Source: UMGS1783 sp900555065 (GTDB lineage: Bacteria; Bacillota; Clostridia; Oscillospirales; UMGS1783). Taken from it: a stretch of 19,487 nucleotides of DNA. The stretch covers positions 1 to 19,487 of the forward strand of contig CALKPL010000011.1 of NCBI GenBank assembly GCA_937991645.1, written 5' to 3'. This document shows, piece by piece, positions 7,702 to 14,783 of the stretch. Position numbers and translations under genes: made by a program. The notes below the pieces were generated by a model that did not search any database, had not been told where the DNA came from, and saw nothing but the letters and a program-made list of their open reading frames with translations. The first letter of the stretch is position 1. Each line of letters opens with the position of its first letter.

Positions 7702-8013
7702 TGGTATCTCCCTTCCCAGTCGTACATGGCCGCCGCACGGCGCGCCGGACGGGCTCTCCCCGCGCGTCTGCCTCCCATATCCCATTGCGAAGCCGAGCGC
7801 GCCTGGCAGTCGCACGCTGCGCCGCGTACCCGCGCGCCCTTTCGTAGCCTGCAGGCCGGATGCGTTTTCTGGCCCGGCCGCCGCGTGCGTCCCGCGCAAT
7901 GCGCGCGCCTGCAGGGACATCCTGCGCATGTCTTTGTGCCGGATGGCCGGCCGCCGCCCGCGGTTCATATTTTTTGCCGCAGGATCCGCCGATCGAGAAT
8001 TCTCTGCCAAACA
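7702..8013 (-). other. GC-rich leader of the metalloregulator gene
   Basis: About 310 bp between the predicted promoter and the ATG of the repressor gene. Several frames stay open but none has a ribosome binding site or a recognisable product. I see no known riboswitch here. Confidence 0.5.
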
Positions 8014-8015
8014 CA

Positions 8016-8033
8016 GGTTAGCATACTCTAACT
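8016..8033. promoter_or_regulatory. Metalloregulator dyad 1
   Basis: GGTTAGCATACTCTAACT has half-sites GTTAG and CTAAC separated by 6 bp. It is nearly identical to dyad 2, 78 bp away. It overlaps both possible minus-strand -10 elements (TATGCT at 8025-8020 with TTGGGG at 8049-8044; or TAACCT at 8020-8015 with TTGCAT at 8043-8038). It is thus placed to repress the repressor-ZIP unit. The half-site resembles the GTTAG of DtxR boxes; binding is inferred. Confidence 0.65.
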
Positions 8034-8058
8034 GAAAATGCAACCCCAAAATTCATCC

Positions 8059-8087
8059 TTGACAAACGGCTTAAAAAAAGGTAAACT
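8059..8087 (+). promoter_or_regulatory. Strong plus-strand promoter with no gene behind it
   Basis: A perfect TTGACA (8059-8064), a 17-bp spacer and TAAACT (8082-8087). Initiation is expected near 8094, which is the first base of dyad 2. No plausible ORF follows, and the next gene runs towards it from the other strand. Confidence 0.75.
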
Positions 8088-8093
8088 ATTTGT

Positions 8094-8111
8094 AGTTAGC
8101 ATTGCCTAACT
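8094..8111. promoter_or_regulatory. Metalloregulator dyad 2 at +1 of the plus promoter
   Basis: AGTTAGCATTGCCTAACT is a perfect 6-6 dyad (AGTTAG / CTAACT) with a 6-bp spacer, matching dyad 1 in half-sites and in the CAT following the left half. Sitting on the start site of a strong promoter, it would act as a repressor operator. The likely ligand protein is the DtxR/MntR-type repressor 400 bp away. Confidence 0.7.
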
Positions 8112-8253
8112 TATTCTTGATTGCTCATCAAAGGCTCTGCGCGGGATCTTTTCTCTGCGCGCGCCTGCAGCGATTGTGTCCCCCTTCCCGGAAGGGGCCT
8201 CCTTCGGGGCGGCGGTGTCCATATGCCCCATGGACGTACGCTCCGAAATATGA

Positions 8254-8298
8254 ATGCGGAGGGGGCGCGTAAGATAAACTTACGCGCCCCCTCCGCGT
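8254..8298. repeat. Long perfect inverted repeat
   Basis: GCGGAGGGGGCGCGTAAG (8256-8273) and its exact reverse complement (8279-8296) enclose an ATAAA loop. The stem extends by a G-T and an A-T pair to about 20 bp. There is no T-run on either side, so it is not a standard intrinsic terminator. Confidence 0.8.
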
Positions 8299-8341
8299 CT
8301 GCCCGGCCTCGCTGTGCAGCGCCGCACCTGAACCTCCGCGC

Positions 8342-8378
8342 AAAAACGCCGGGCGCAGCCCTGAAGCCGCGCCCGGCG
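8342..8378 (-). terminator. Terminator of the DUF3048 lipoprotein gene
   Basis: CGCCGGGCGC (8347-8356) pairs with GCGCCCGGCG (8369-8378), and the minus strand then reads TTTTT (8346-8342). It lies 12 bp past the stop codon at 8391. Confidence 0.88.
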
Positions 8379-8390
8379 CACCGCTTTTTG

Positions 8391-9497
8391 TCAGCTCGCC
8401 GCGGACGAAGAACCGGACGCACTGCTCGTCGCCGGACCTTCTATGGTCGTCCTTCCCGGAGAAATAAAGCCGATATAGCTCTTGCCGGCGTTAACATCAA
8501 TCTCCGCGCCGGCCGCGTCGAACACCTGAATGGGCGCGGACTTATCCGCTTTTTTCCAGGTAATCTCCTGCGCAGCGCCGTTCGAGATATAGTAGCCGGT
8601 ACCGCCCTCCCAGCCCACGCGCATAATCCCGCTGCTGCCGTCAAGGGTCGAGATCTCGGTTTCCAGTACAAAGACGTTGGTATACGCAAGCTGTTTCCCC
8701 GCTTTTTCGTCCATATGCGGGCTGCCCGAATGCTGTTTCAGGTACGTCCTGGTCGCGCTGTCATAAGTGAACGTACTGTAATACGAGTCCGAAAACTGCA
8801 GGTTGGCCTCAATACAGGGCGTCCCATCCGGCGCTTCCGGTTCGGTTTCGAGCAGGAAGTTGAAGATGGGCGTATCCCGCCCCTCGGCAAGATCGGTACG
8901 CATTTCCAGATCCTCAAAGGCCGCGGCAAGGTTCTCTCCCCTGACATATCCGCAGTGTTCGAGCGCATAGCTGCCCAGCCGCTCCTGATCGCGCGCAAAC
9001 ACATCGCCCGTATAGGAATACCCGTCCAGCCGGTCGGTGCCGAGCTCGGCGAGCGTTTGAATCGCATAGTTGTTTTCGCTGCCCCAGTGCACGTAAATCG
9101 CATCAAAGCTGGCGGCGAAGATCGGATAATAGTACCGGCAGCTGCGGATGGAGCACACATCCGGCACCTTTGTATAATCGGCATATACCGCCATCATGCG
9201 CGTAATGCCGCCCTCGACGAGCGTCTCCACCATCAGGTCCGCATCATAGATGCCGTACTGCGGCAGCGCCGCTTTTATGTTGTTGATCATAATGGCGACC
9301 GGGCGCTTCCCGACGGCCGCCTCGTTGTAGCCCGACATGCCGGTGAGCGGGTTGAACGGGCCGGCCGGACCGGACGAGGATGAAGAACTGATGCTTGGGG
9401 CGGGCGTGCTCGCCTCCACTACCGGCTCTTCCTTTTTGCAGGCGGAAAGCGGCAGCAGCAGGGCCGCAATCATGAGAATCAATACGAATTTTTTCAT
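8391..9497 (-). CDS. DUF3048 (YerB-like) lipoprotein
   Basis: A predicted membrane lipoprotein of unknown function. The N-terminus has a basic and hydrophobic signal ending in the lipobox LSAC with the modified Cys at position 20, followed by a Ser-rich linker. The DUF3048 region then begins with NPLTGMSGYNEAAVGKRPVA and continues to near the C-terminus, where a Ser/Ala tail follows. I chose the ATG at 9497, which follows GGAGGGG, rather than the ORF start at 9890, which would bury the signal peptide. This gives 368 residues. It is a single-gene unit with its own promoter (9543-9571) and terminator. B. subtilis YerB is the best-known relative. Confidence 0.93.
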   Translation of the reverse strand: MKKFVLILMIAALLLPLSACKKEEPVVEASTPAPSISSSSSSGPAGPFNPLTGMSGYNEAAVGKRPVAIMINNIKAALPQYGIYDADLMVETLVEGGITRMMAVYADYTKVPDVCSIRSCRYYYPIFAASFDAIYVHWGSENNYAIQTLAELGTDRLDGYSYTGDVFARDQERLGSYALEHCGYVRGENLAAAFEDLEMRTDLAEGRDTPIFNFLLETEPEAPDGTPCIEANLQFSDSYYSTFTYDSATRTYLKQHSGSPHMDEKAGKQLAYTNVFVLETEISTLDGSSGIMRVGWEGGTGYYISNGAAQEITWKKADKSAPIQVFDAAGAEIDVNAGKSYIGFISPGRTTIEGPATSSASGSSSAAS

Positions 9498-9542
9498 ATA
9501 ACCCCTCCAAGGCTCGCGTCGTTCTGTATCGTAGCCTGTAGT

Positions 9543-9571
9543 AGTATACCACCATCCGACCCGTTTTGCAA
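9543..9571 (-). promoter_or_regulatory. Promoter of the DUF3048 lipoprotein gene
   Basis: On the minus strand, TTGCAA (9571-9566), a 17-bp spacer and TATACT (9548-9543). The TTGCAA-17-TATACT pattern recurs at the mntP riboswitch promoter. Confidence 0.8.
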
Positions 9572-9618
9572 TAGCCGGCGAATTTACGCGCATAAGATTG
9601 AAAACAGAACGCTTTTTA

Positions 9619-9647
9619 TTGCTTTCCAAAGGCACGTCTGCTATACT
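9619..9647 (+). promoter_or_regulatory. Promoter of the HAD phosphatase gene
   Basis: TTGCTT (9619-9624), a 17-bp spacer and TATACT (9642-9647) preceded by TGC, an extended -10. Initiation near 9654 gives a leader of about 20 nt. Confidence 0.75.
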
Positions 9648-9672
9648 GAAAACAAAAAAACGGGAGATATCC

Positions 9673-10305
9673 ATGAAGACGGACAGCATTATTTTTGATC
9701 TAGACGGGACGCTCTGGGACAGTATCGACGGCATCGCCGCGTCCTGGAACGAAGCGCTGGCCGAACGCTTTCCCGACGTGCCGCGCAGGCTCTCCGCAGA
9801 GGATGTGCGGGCAGTGCTCGGCAAGACCATTCCGGAGATCGGCCGCGCCTTCTTCCCCGGCCTTGCGCAGCCGCGGATTGACGAGATCATGGCCTACTGC
9901 TGCGAGGCCGAGTCCGAATATCTGGCCGTACACGGGGGCCGGCTCTATCCCGGCGTGGAGCGCACGCTCGCAACGCTGCACGAGAAATTTCGCCTCTTTA
10001 TCGTCAGCAACTGTCACGCATCCTACGTCCCCTGCTTTTACCGGGCGCATGGCCTCGGCCGTTTTTTCACGGATTATGAGTGCTACGGCCGCACCCAGGC
10101 GCCAAAAAGCGAGTCGATCCGGCTGCTGTGCGGACGCAACGGCCTACGCGGCCCCGTCTATGTCGGGGACACGGCGGGCGACGCGCGCGCGGCGCACAGC
10201 GCCGGCCTGCCCTTTGTCTTCGCCGCCTACGGCTTTGGCGAAACGGACGAGTACGATTACCGGATCGAGCGTTTTGAAGATCTGGCGCTGCTCGATCTGC
10301 CCTGA
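9673..10305 (+). CDS. HAD-family phosphatase
   Basis: A cytoplasmic haloacid-dehalogenase-type phosphohydrolase resembling phosphoglycolate and other small phosphoester phosphatases. Motif I, DLDGT, has the nucleophile D9 and acid/base D11. Motif II is the IVSN stretch, motif III the Lys in the PKSES segment, and motif IV GDTAGD. The alpha-helical cap lies between motifs I and II. The ATG at 9673 follows GGGAG by 6 nt; the ORF is open upstream to 9598, but that part overlaps the promoter. The protein has 210 residues. The substrate cannot be assigned from the sequence. The FAD oxidoreductase gene starts about 90 bp downstream. Confidence 0.92.
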   Translation: MKTDSIIFDLDGTLWDSIDGIAASWNEALAERFPDVPRRLSAEDVRAVLGKTIPEIGRAFFPGLAQPRIDEIMAYCCEAESEYLAVHGGRLYPGVERTLATLHEKFRLFIVSNCHASYVPCFYRAHGLGRFFTDYECYGRTQAPKSESIRLLCGRNGLRGPVYVGDTAGDARAAHSAGLPFVFAAYGFGETDEYDYRIERFEDLALLDLP

Positions 10306-10379
10306 ACCGCCGCAGCGCGCGGGGTCCGGATTGCCGGCGGCGCGCCGTTTATACTGCGTACATACAAATCAATATATTC

Positions 10380-10386
10380 AGGAGGG
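10380..10386 (+). promoter_or_regulatory. RBS that fixes the TTG start of the oxidoreductase
   Basis: AGGAGGG ends 7 nt before TTG at 10394. The ORF is open upstream through the HAD gene, so this site defines the start. A -10-like TATACT (10350-10355) lies above it but has no good -35. Confidence 0.7.
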
Positions 10387-10393
10387 AATCACT

Positions 10394-11755
10394 TTGTCAG
10401 AGTACTGTACCCAGACCCGAAACACCTATGCGCCCGATGTGCTGGTGTGCGGCCTTGGCCCGGCAGGCGTGGCGGCGGCGACGGCCGCCGCCCGAAACGG
10501 GTGCGACGTACTGGCCGTGGAAAAATGCGGCTATGCCGGCGGGAACATCACAAACGCCAACGTCATCGGCGTCTGCGGCGCGACGAACATGCAGACCGGT
10601 TACCTCGTGACCGGCGGCATTACCGCCGAGATGCTCCAGCGTTCCGCCTACCTGCGCGACCCGGTGGACATGGATAAGCTCACGCCGCTGAGCGAGCTGG
10701 ATATTTACCATACCCAGCTCTACATTCCCGTGTCCGACGAACAGCAGCTCGTCCATCCCAACGCCGTCACCATGATCTACGACGCGGAGGACTACAAGGT
10801 CGGCGCGGACCGGCTCCTGCTCGAAGCGGGCGTGAAGTTTCTGTACCACACCTTTGTGTGCGACGTGCAAGCCGCAGGCGGGCACATTGACCGCGTTATC
10901 ATCGCGAACAAGGACGGCGTGAGCGAGGTCAAACCGAAGATGGTGATCGACTGCACGGGCGATGCGGACGTCGCCGCCTGGGCGGGCGCGCCCTTTGAGA
11001 TTAAGAAAGAATTTATGCAGGCGGGCACCATGATGTTCGTCGTCGGCGGCGTGGAATACGACGACTATGTCGCTTTGAAAAAGCGGATTTTGGACACGTT
11101 CGCCAAGGCGCACGCCGACGGCGTGAAGTGCCGCTTTGCCGGGCCTGGCGTAGGCCGGTTGCGTCACGGCGTCATTAACTTTAACATGACCCGCGTCCCT
11201 TATAATCAAACCGACGCGGCCGACTGGACGCGCGCCGAGCACGAGGCGAGAAACGATATCCAGGACGCCATGTATATCCTCAAAACCTTCATGCCCGAAT
11301 TCAAAAACAGCTACCTTCTCTATTCAGGTCCGCAGATCGGCTGCCGCGAGAGCCGCCGGCTGCTGGGCGAGTATGTGCTCACCATTCAGGACCTGTACGA
11401 CCGCAAGCGCTTTGCAGACTGTATCGGCATCGGTGCAAACCCCATCGACTTCCACAACCCCACAAAATACGGCGGCGCGGAAGCCTGTGAGGTAAAGAAA
11501 ATCTATGTTTACCAGATCCCCTACCGCACTCTGCTGCCGAAGAAGGTGGACAACCTGCTGGTCGCAGGCCGCTGTCACAGCGCGGACCAGATGGCCGCAT
11601 CCTCCACCCGCGTCGCGCTCACTGCCTCCGTCATGGGCGAAGCGGCGGGCACGGCGGCGGCGCTCGCCCTGCGCGGGAACACCGAGCCGGTCCATGTGAA
11701 CATCGACGAACTCGTCTCCACCCTTTCCGCCGCAGGCGCAATCCTCGATTATTAA
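10394..11755 (+). CDS. FAD-dependent oxidoreductase (FAD_oxidored family)
   Basis: A probable flavoprotein with an N-terminal Rossmann fold. The dinucleotide motif GLGPAG spans 20-25, followed by the acidic VEKCGYAGGN segment that binds the ribose. The C-terminal FAD motif reads NLLVAGRCHSADQMAASSTR. Internal Cys residues are scattered, with no iron-sulfur cluster motif visible. The TTG start at 10394 is set by AGGAGGG; the upstream open frame is an extension through the neighbouring gene. The product has 453 residues, the usual length for PF12831-type proteins of Firmicutes. The substrate is unknown. A clear terminator follows. Confidence 0.9.
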   Translation: MSEYCTQTRNTYAPDVLVCGLGPAGVAAATAAARNGCDVLAVEKCGYAGGNITNANVIGVCGATNMQTGYLVTGGITAEMLQRSAYLRDPVDMDKLTPLSELDIYHTQLYIPVSDEQQLVHPNAVTMIYDAEDYKVGADRLLLEAGVKFLYHTFVCDVQAAGGHIDRVIIANKDGVSEVKPKMVIDCTGDADVAAWAGAPFEIKKEFMQAGTMMFVVGGVEYDDYVALKKRILDTFAKAHADGVKCRFAGPGVGRLRHGVINFNMTRVPYNQTDAADWTRAEHEARNDIQDAMYILKTFMPEFKNSYLLYSGPQIGCRESRRLLGEYVLTIQDLYDRKRFADCIGIGANPIDFHNPTKYGGAEACEVKKIYVYQIPYRTLLPKKVDNLLVAGRCHSADQMAASSTRVALTASVMGEAAGTAAALALRGNTEPVHVNIDELVSTLSAAGAILDY

Positions 11756-11769
11756 ACCGATTTGTCCCA

Positions 11770-11809
11770 GAGGCTGGGCCGGGAATCCGGCGCAGCCTCT
11801 TATTTTATT
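11770..11809 (+). terminator. Terminator after the FAD oxidoreductase
   Basis: GAGGCTG (11770-11776) with CAGCCTC (11793-11799), and GCCGG (11778-11782) with CCGGC (11787-11791), separated by a symmetric G-G mismatch. TTATTTTATT follows. Confidence 0.9.
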
Positions 11810-12470
11810 GCTCAAAAAAACGCGGCCGCCTTTTGGCTGGGCGACTGTTCGGATCCTTGCTGCAGCGATGGTAACGGCCACTGCAAAAAAATTGCGGGCC
11901 GCGGCCCGCGTCATCCCAAGCCAGGCAGTAAAAAAACAGGCTCCGCCTGACGCAGCACAGGATGGCTTATGGCCCCAAACAGCGGCAGTCGGTCAGCGCC
12001 AGCCTCCGTCATACGGCAAACGGCAAAGGCAGGCAAAGTCGTAGGCGGCGGGGAAATTGTATTTCCGTTTATACGCCTTTAAAGCATACATTCGTCTGTC
12101 TGGCCGCAAGGGCCGGCGGCCGGCCTTTCCAGCTGATTTCTGCCTATAACGGGGCTATTTGCAAAAGCGCGGACTTTTTATCTTACCCCGGGCGGCGCGT
12201 TGCCGCGCCGCGGTGGGGCGCCGTTTTTGCGGCCGCCGGGCAAGACACAGTACGCGGGAAAAAATTACGCCGGTACACGCCGGCAGGCGACGCGCGCTAT
12301 CATACGCCCTGCCGGATTTACAACGTCTGCGATTCTCCGAATCCGAAAAAACTGCAGCGCCGATCCATACACGAAGCTGTCGCGCGCAGACAAGGGCCAC
12401 GCGCCTGCGCAGCATACGCAGGCGCTGCCAGGCGCAATCGCGCGCCGCCGACCCTGTAAATCTGTGAAAA
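11810..12470. other. Gene-free GC-rich region with several palindromes
   Basis: About 660 bp with no ORF I would accept: candidates are short, lack ribosome binding sites and show no family. It holds at least four GC inverted repeats: a perfect 16-bp palindrome GCGGGCCGCGGCCCGC (11894-11909), GGCCGGC/GCCGGCC (12111-12125), GCGGCGCG/CGCGCCGC with a TTGC loop (12192-12211), and GCGCCTGCG/CGCAGGCGC with a 7-nt loop (12401-12425). None has a T-run. I found no tRNA or known RNA family. Confidence 0.6.
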
Positions 12471-12473
12471 TGC

Positions 12474-12502
12474 TTGCAATTTCACGGCAAATGCTGTATA
12501 CT
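12474..12502 (+). promoter_or_regulatory. Promoter of the manganese riboswitch and mntP
   Basis: TTGCAA (12474-12479), a 17-bp spacer and TATACT (12497-12502). Initiation near 12509 puts the start just before the aptamer. Confidence 0.85.
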
Positions 12503-12510
12503 CAAGAGTA

Positions 12511-12640
12511 CTTGGATAGGGGAGTAGTTGGCACGCTGCGTGTAATACTTCCAACATACTGGCTCGCCGCCTGGTTGTATTTTAAAAAACGAGACCTATC
12601 CGCACGCGAATATCAGTGCGGATAGGCCTTTTCTATTTTG
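12511..12640 (+). ncRNA. yybP-ykoY manganese riboswitch
   Basis: The hallmark GGGGAGTAG loop (12519-12527), the CAACATACTGG segment (12552-12562) and a GAGACC junction (12591-12596) identify the Mn2+-sensing yybP-ykoY family. P1 is GGATAGG (12514-12520) with CCTATCC (12595-12601). The same CCTATCC is the left arm of the following terminator, so the two stems exclude each other. Mn binding that stabilises P1 should therefore prevent termination and switch mntP on. The placement before a manganese exporter fits the known role. Confidence 0.93.
12595..12640 (+). terminator. Riboswitch-controlled terminator before mntP
   Basis: CCTATCCGCAC (12595-12605) and GTGCGGATAGG (12616-12626) form a perfect 11-bp stem with a 10-nt loop, followed by a TTTTCTATTTT tract. 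Its left arm is shared with riboswitch P1. Confidence 0.92.
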
Positions 12641-12662
12641 CAATAAAATGGAGGAAGCGCAA

Positions 12663-13229
12663 ATGAATCTGCTCTCGCTGGTACTGGTCGCCGTAGGGCT
12701 GGCCATGGATGCCTGCGCCGTTTCGATCTGCAAAGGGCTTAGCCGTCCGCCGTCTCCGCTGAAGCGGGCGTGCACATTGGGCCTGTTTTTCGGCTTTTTT
12801 CAGGGCGCTATGCCGCTGATCGGCTACTACCTGGGCCGGAGCTTCGCCTCTTCCATTGAAAGTATCGACCATTGGGTCGCGTTTATTCTGCTCGCGTTTA
12901 TCGGCGGGAAAATGATCTGGGAAGCCCTGAAAAAAGAAGACGACACGGATAAAAACAGGGACGATTACAGGATTCAGACGCTTACTCTGCTGAGCCTCGC
13001 CACCAGTATCGACGCGCTCGCCGTCGGCGTCACCTTCGCATTTCTCCAGGTCGCAATCGTGCCGGCGGTACTGCTGATCGCGGCCGTCACCTTTGTGCTG
13101 ACGCTGTGCGGGTTCTGGCTGGGCACGGTATTCGGCGCGAAACTCCAGTCGAAAGCGGAGCTGTTCGGCGGCGTAATCCTGGTCCTGATCGGGTTGAAAA
13201 TCCTGCTGGAACACCTCGGCGTTTTTTAA
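12663..13229 (+). CDS. mntP: Manganese efflux pump MntP
   Basis: An inner-membrane Mn2+ exporter. The 188 residues match E. coli MntP in length. It has about six hydrophobic segments arranged as two related halves, with the conserved acidic residues D16 (GLAMDACAVS) and D117 (ATSIDALAVG) and the GFFQG stretch at 44-48. A hydrophilic loop rich in Lys and Asp (about 88-102) separates the halves. The ATG at 12663 follows GGAGG (12650-12654); an in-frame ATG at 12648 overlaps that ribosome binding site and is less likely. The upstream Mn riboswitch confirms the assignment. The serine dehydratase gene starts 77 bp downstream with no terminator between, so they may be co-transcribed. Confidence 0.97.
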   Translation: MNLLSLVLVAVGLAMDACAVSICKGLSRPPSPLKRACTLGLFFGFFQGAMPLIGYYLGRSFASSIESIDHWVAFILLAFIGGKMIWEALKKEDDTDKNRDDYRIQTLTLLSLATSIDALAVGVTFAFLQVAIVPAVLLIAAVTFVLTLCGFWLGTVFGAKLQSKAELFGGVILVLIGLKILLEHLGVF

Positions 13230-13306
13230 TGCAGAAACGATATACATAAATACAGTTCCATCCGGGAACCCTGAAGACATATTCGTGAAGTACGGGGGCA
13301 TAGCCA

Positions 13307-14497
13307 ATGCAGTCTCTTCGTGAACTCTACAACGTGGGCCGCGGCCCGTCCAGCTCGCACACCATCGCGCCGGAGCGCGCCGCAAAGCTCTTCGCCCAGC
13401 GCCACCCGAACGCCGACGGTTTTCAGGTCGTCCTGTACGGCTCGCTCGCCAAGACGGGCCGGGGCCACGGCACCGACCGCGTTCTTGCCGAAACGCTGCC
13501 CCGGAAGACGGAAATCGTCTTCGACGAGCAGACCGAAACGCCGCATCCAAACACGATGGACTTCTCCGCGTACCGCGGCGGCTCGTTGCTGGGTCGGCTG
13601 CGCGTATACAGCGTCGGCGGCGGCGAAATCCGGATTGAGGGCGAGCCCGACCGCACACCGCCGCCCGTTTACCGTTTCCATACCTATGACCAGATCAAAG
13701 CCCACTGCGCCGAGCATCAAATACGCATTCCGCAATATGTCCGGCAGGAAGAAGGGATCGGAATCATGACCTTTCTGGACGGCATATGGCAGCGCATGCG
13801 CCAGTCGATCCGCGAGGGTCTCGACGCGGAGGGGGAACTGCCCGGCGGTTTGCGCCTGCAGCGCAAGGCGGGCTATCTGCTGCGCCAGCGGCATATTGAC
13901 GAACGGCCTGAAACGCGCGAAGACCGTATTGTGTGCGCCTATGCCTACGCGGTCAGCGAACAGAGCGCGGCGGGCGGCGTCGTCGTAACTGCGCCCACCT
14001 GCGGTGCGAGCGGCGTCGTGCCGGCTGTACTGCGGTATATGCAGGAAAAGCACGGGTTCACCGACGCGGAAGTGCTCGACGCGCTCGCAACGGGCGGGAT
14101 TATCGGCAACATCATCAAGACAAACGCCTCCATCAGCGGCGCGCAGTGTGGTTGCCAGGCCGAAATTGGCAGCGCCTGCTGCATGGCGGCAGCCGCGCTG
14201 GCCGAGCTGTTCAAGATGGATTTGGAGCAGATTGAGTACGCGGCCGAATCGGCCATGGAACACCATCTGGGCCTCACCTGCGACCCGATCCGCGGCCTTG
14301 TTCAGATTCCGTGCATCGAGCGCAACGCCGTAGCCGCCATGCGCGCGATCGGATCGCTTAATTTGGCGAATTTTCTCACCCACACCCGCAAAATATCGTT
14401 TGACATGGTCGTCGAAACCATGTACCAGACGGGCAAGGACATGAACCGGATCTACCGTGAAACCAGCGAGGGCGGGCTCGCAAAACTCTACCGTTGA
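13307..14497 (+). CDS. sdaA: L-serine dehydratase, iron-sulfur dependent, single chain
   Basis: Converts L-serine to pyruvate and ammonia using a [4Fe-4S] cluster. The N-terminal beta-type domain contains GPSSSHT at 13-19. The alpha-type domain follows from about 150, with PTCGASG (230-236). Cysteines C283, C325 and C336 reproduce the spacing (42 and 11) of the cluster ligands of the Legionella enzyme. The protein ends KLYR at 396 and lacks the C-terminal tail Cys that occupies the active site in type 1 enzymes. The ATG at 13307 has only a weak GGGGG ribosome binding site (13294-13298). It lies 77 bp after mntP and has its own terminator. Confidence 0.94.
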   Translation: MQSLRELYNVGRGPSSSHTIAPERAAKLFAQRHPNADGFQVVLYGSLAKTGRGHGTDRVLAETLPRKTEIVFDEQTETPHPNTMDFSAYRGGSLLGRLRVYSVGGGEIRIEGEPDRTPPPVYRFHTYDQIKAHCAEHQIRIPQYVRQEEGIGIMTFLDGIWQRMRQSIREGLDAEGELPGGLRLQRKAGYLLRQRHIDERPETREDRIVCAYAYAVSEQSAAGGVVVTAPTCGASGVVPAVLRYMQEKHGFTDAEVLDALATGGIIGNIIKTNASISGAQCGCQAEIGSACCMAAAALAELFKMDLEQIEYAAESAMEHHLGLTCDPIRGLVQIPCIERNAVAAMRAIGSLNLANFLTHTRKISFDMVVETMYQTGKDMNRIYRETSEGGLAKLYR

Positions 14498-14502
14498 TCT
14501 TC

Positions 14503-14530
14503 AGGCGCGCATGAAAATGCGTGCCTTTTT
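14503..14530 (+). terminator. Terminator after the serine dehydratase
   Basis: AGGCGCGCA (14503-14511) pairs with TGCGTGCCT (14518-14526), with one G-T wobble and a 6-nt loop, followed by TTTTT. Confidence 0.88.
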
Positions 14531-14747
14531 ATCCGTCGTATTTCTTTCCAATATCCTGCGTTTTACGGCTTGCACCTCGACTGCGCGCAGGTTCTCCGCA
14601 ATCCCGCTGCGCGCGCCTGTCCTATAAACAGGGCCGCGGCCGCTTCCGGCACACCCGATTTCTCCTGCGCCCCGCCCTGCCCGGCTCGGACACGCCGTTT
14701 CGTACGCGGCGAAGCGCGCAGTATTTTTAGAGCCGCTCCTCAGCGGG
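14531..14747. other. Intergenic stretch without a gene
   Basis: About 215 bp between the serine dehydratase terminator and the next promoter. I see only a weak CCTGT/ACAGG hairpin and GC-rich DNA without a coding signal. Confidence 0.5.
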
Positions 14748-14777
14748 TTGACAAAGGGCGCTTGCGTCGGATATAAT
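14748..14777 (+). promoter_or_regulatory. Consensus promoter before the ECF leader
   Basis: TTGACA (14748-14753), an 18-bp spacer and TATAAT (14772-14777): both boxes match the sigma-A consensus perfectly. Initiation is expected near 14784. It is the strongest promoter in the window by consensus. Confidence 0.88.
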
Positions 14778-14783
14778 AATGGC

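Larger units (their letters stand above)
8094..8300 (+). ncRNA. Candidate metal-regulated small RNA
   Basis: Transcription from the promoter at 8059-8087 would give an RNA without a credible ORF. It carries a CCCCTTCC/GGAAGGGG inverted repeat (8181-8197) and a very stable hairpin (8254-8298). The 3' end is uncertain because no T-run follows the hairpin. It converges on the terminator and 3' end of the DUF3048 gene, so an antisense or readthrough role is also possible. This is inference from promoter, operator and structure only. Confidence 0.4.

Noticed and set aside
6685..8031. Plus-strand ORF (448 codons) over the ZIP and repressor genes
   Set aside because: It is antisense to two clear genes with diagnostic motifs.
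7702..8049. N-terminal extension of the metalloregulator
   Set aside because: The family begins at MKIQRAAEDY with a good ribosome binding site. The upstream frame is open only by base composition and crosses the operator.
8121..9383. Long plus-strand ORF (420 codons)
   Set aside because: It is antisense to the DUF3048 lipoprotein gene for most of its length, Arg-rich in composition and without a ribosome binding site. The part before 8390 is non-coding on present evidence.
9598..9672. N-terminal extension of the HAD protein
   Set aside because: It overlaps the promoter and lies before the ribosome binding site of the ATG at 9673.
12633..14383. Two long minus-strand ORFs over mntP and the serine dehydratase
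   Set aside because: They mirror the two plus-strand genes and are rich in Arg, Ala and Gln as expected of reverse frames in GC-rich DNA.
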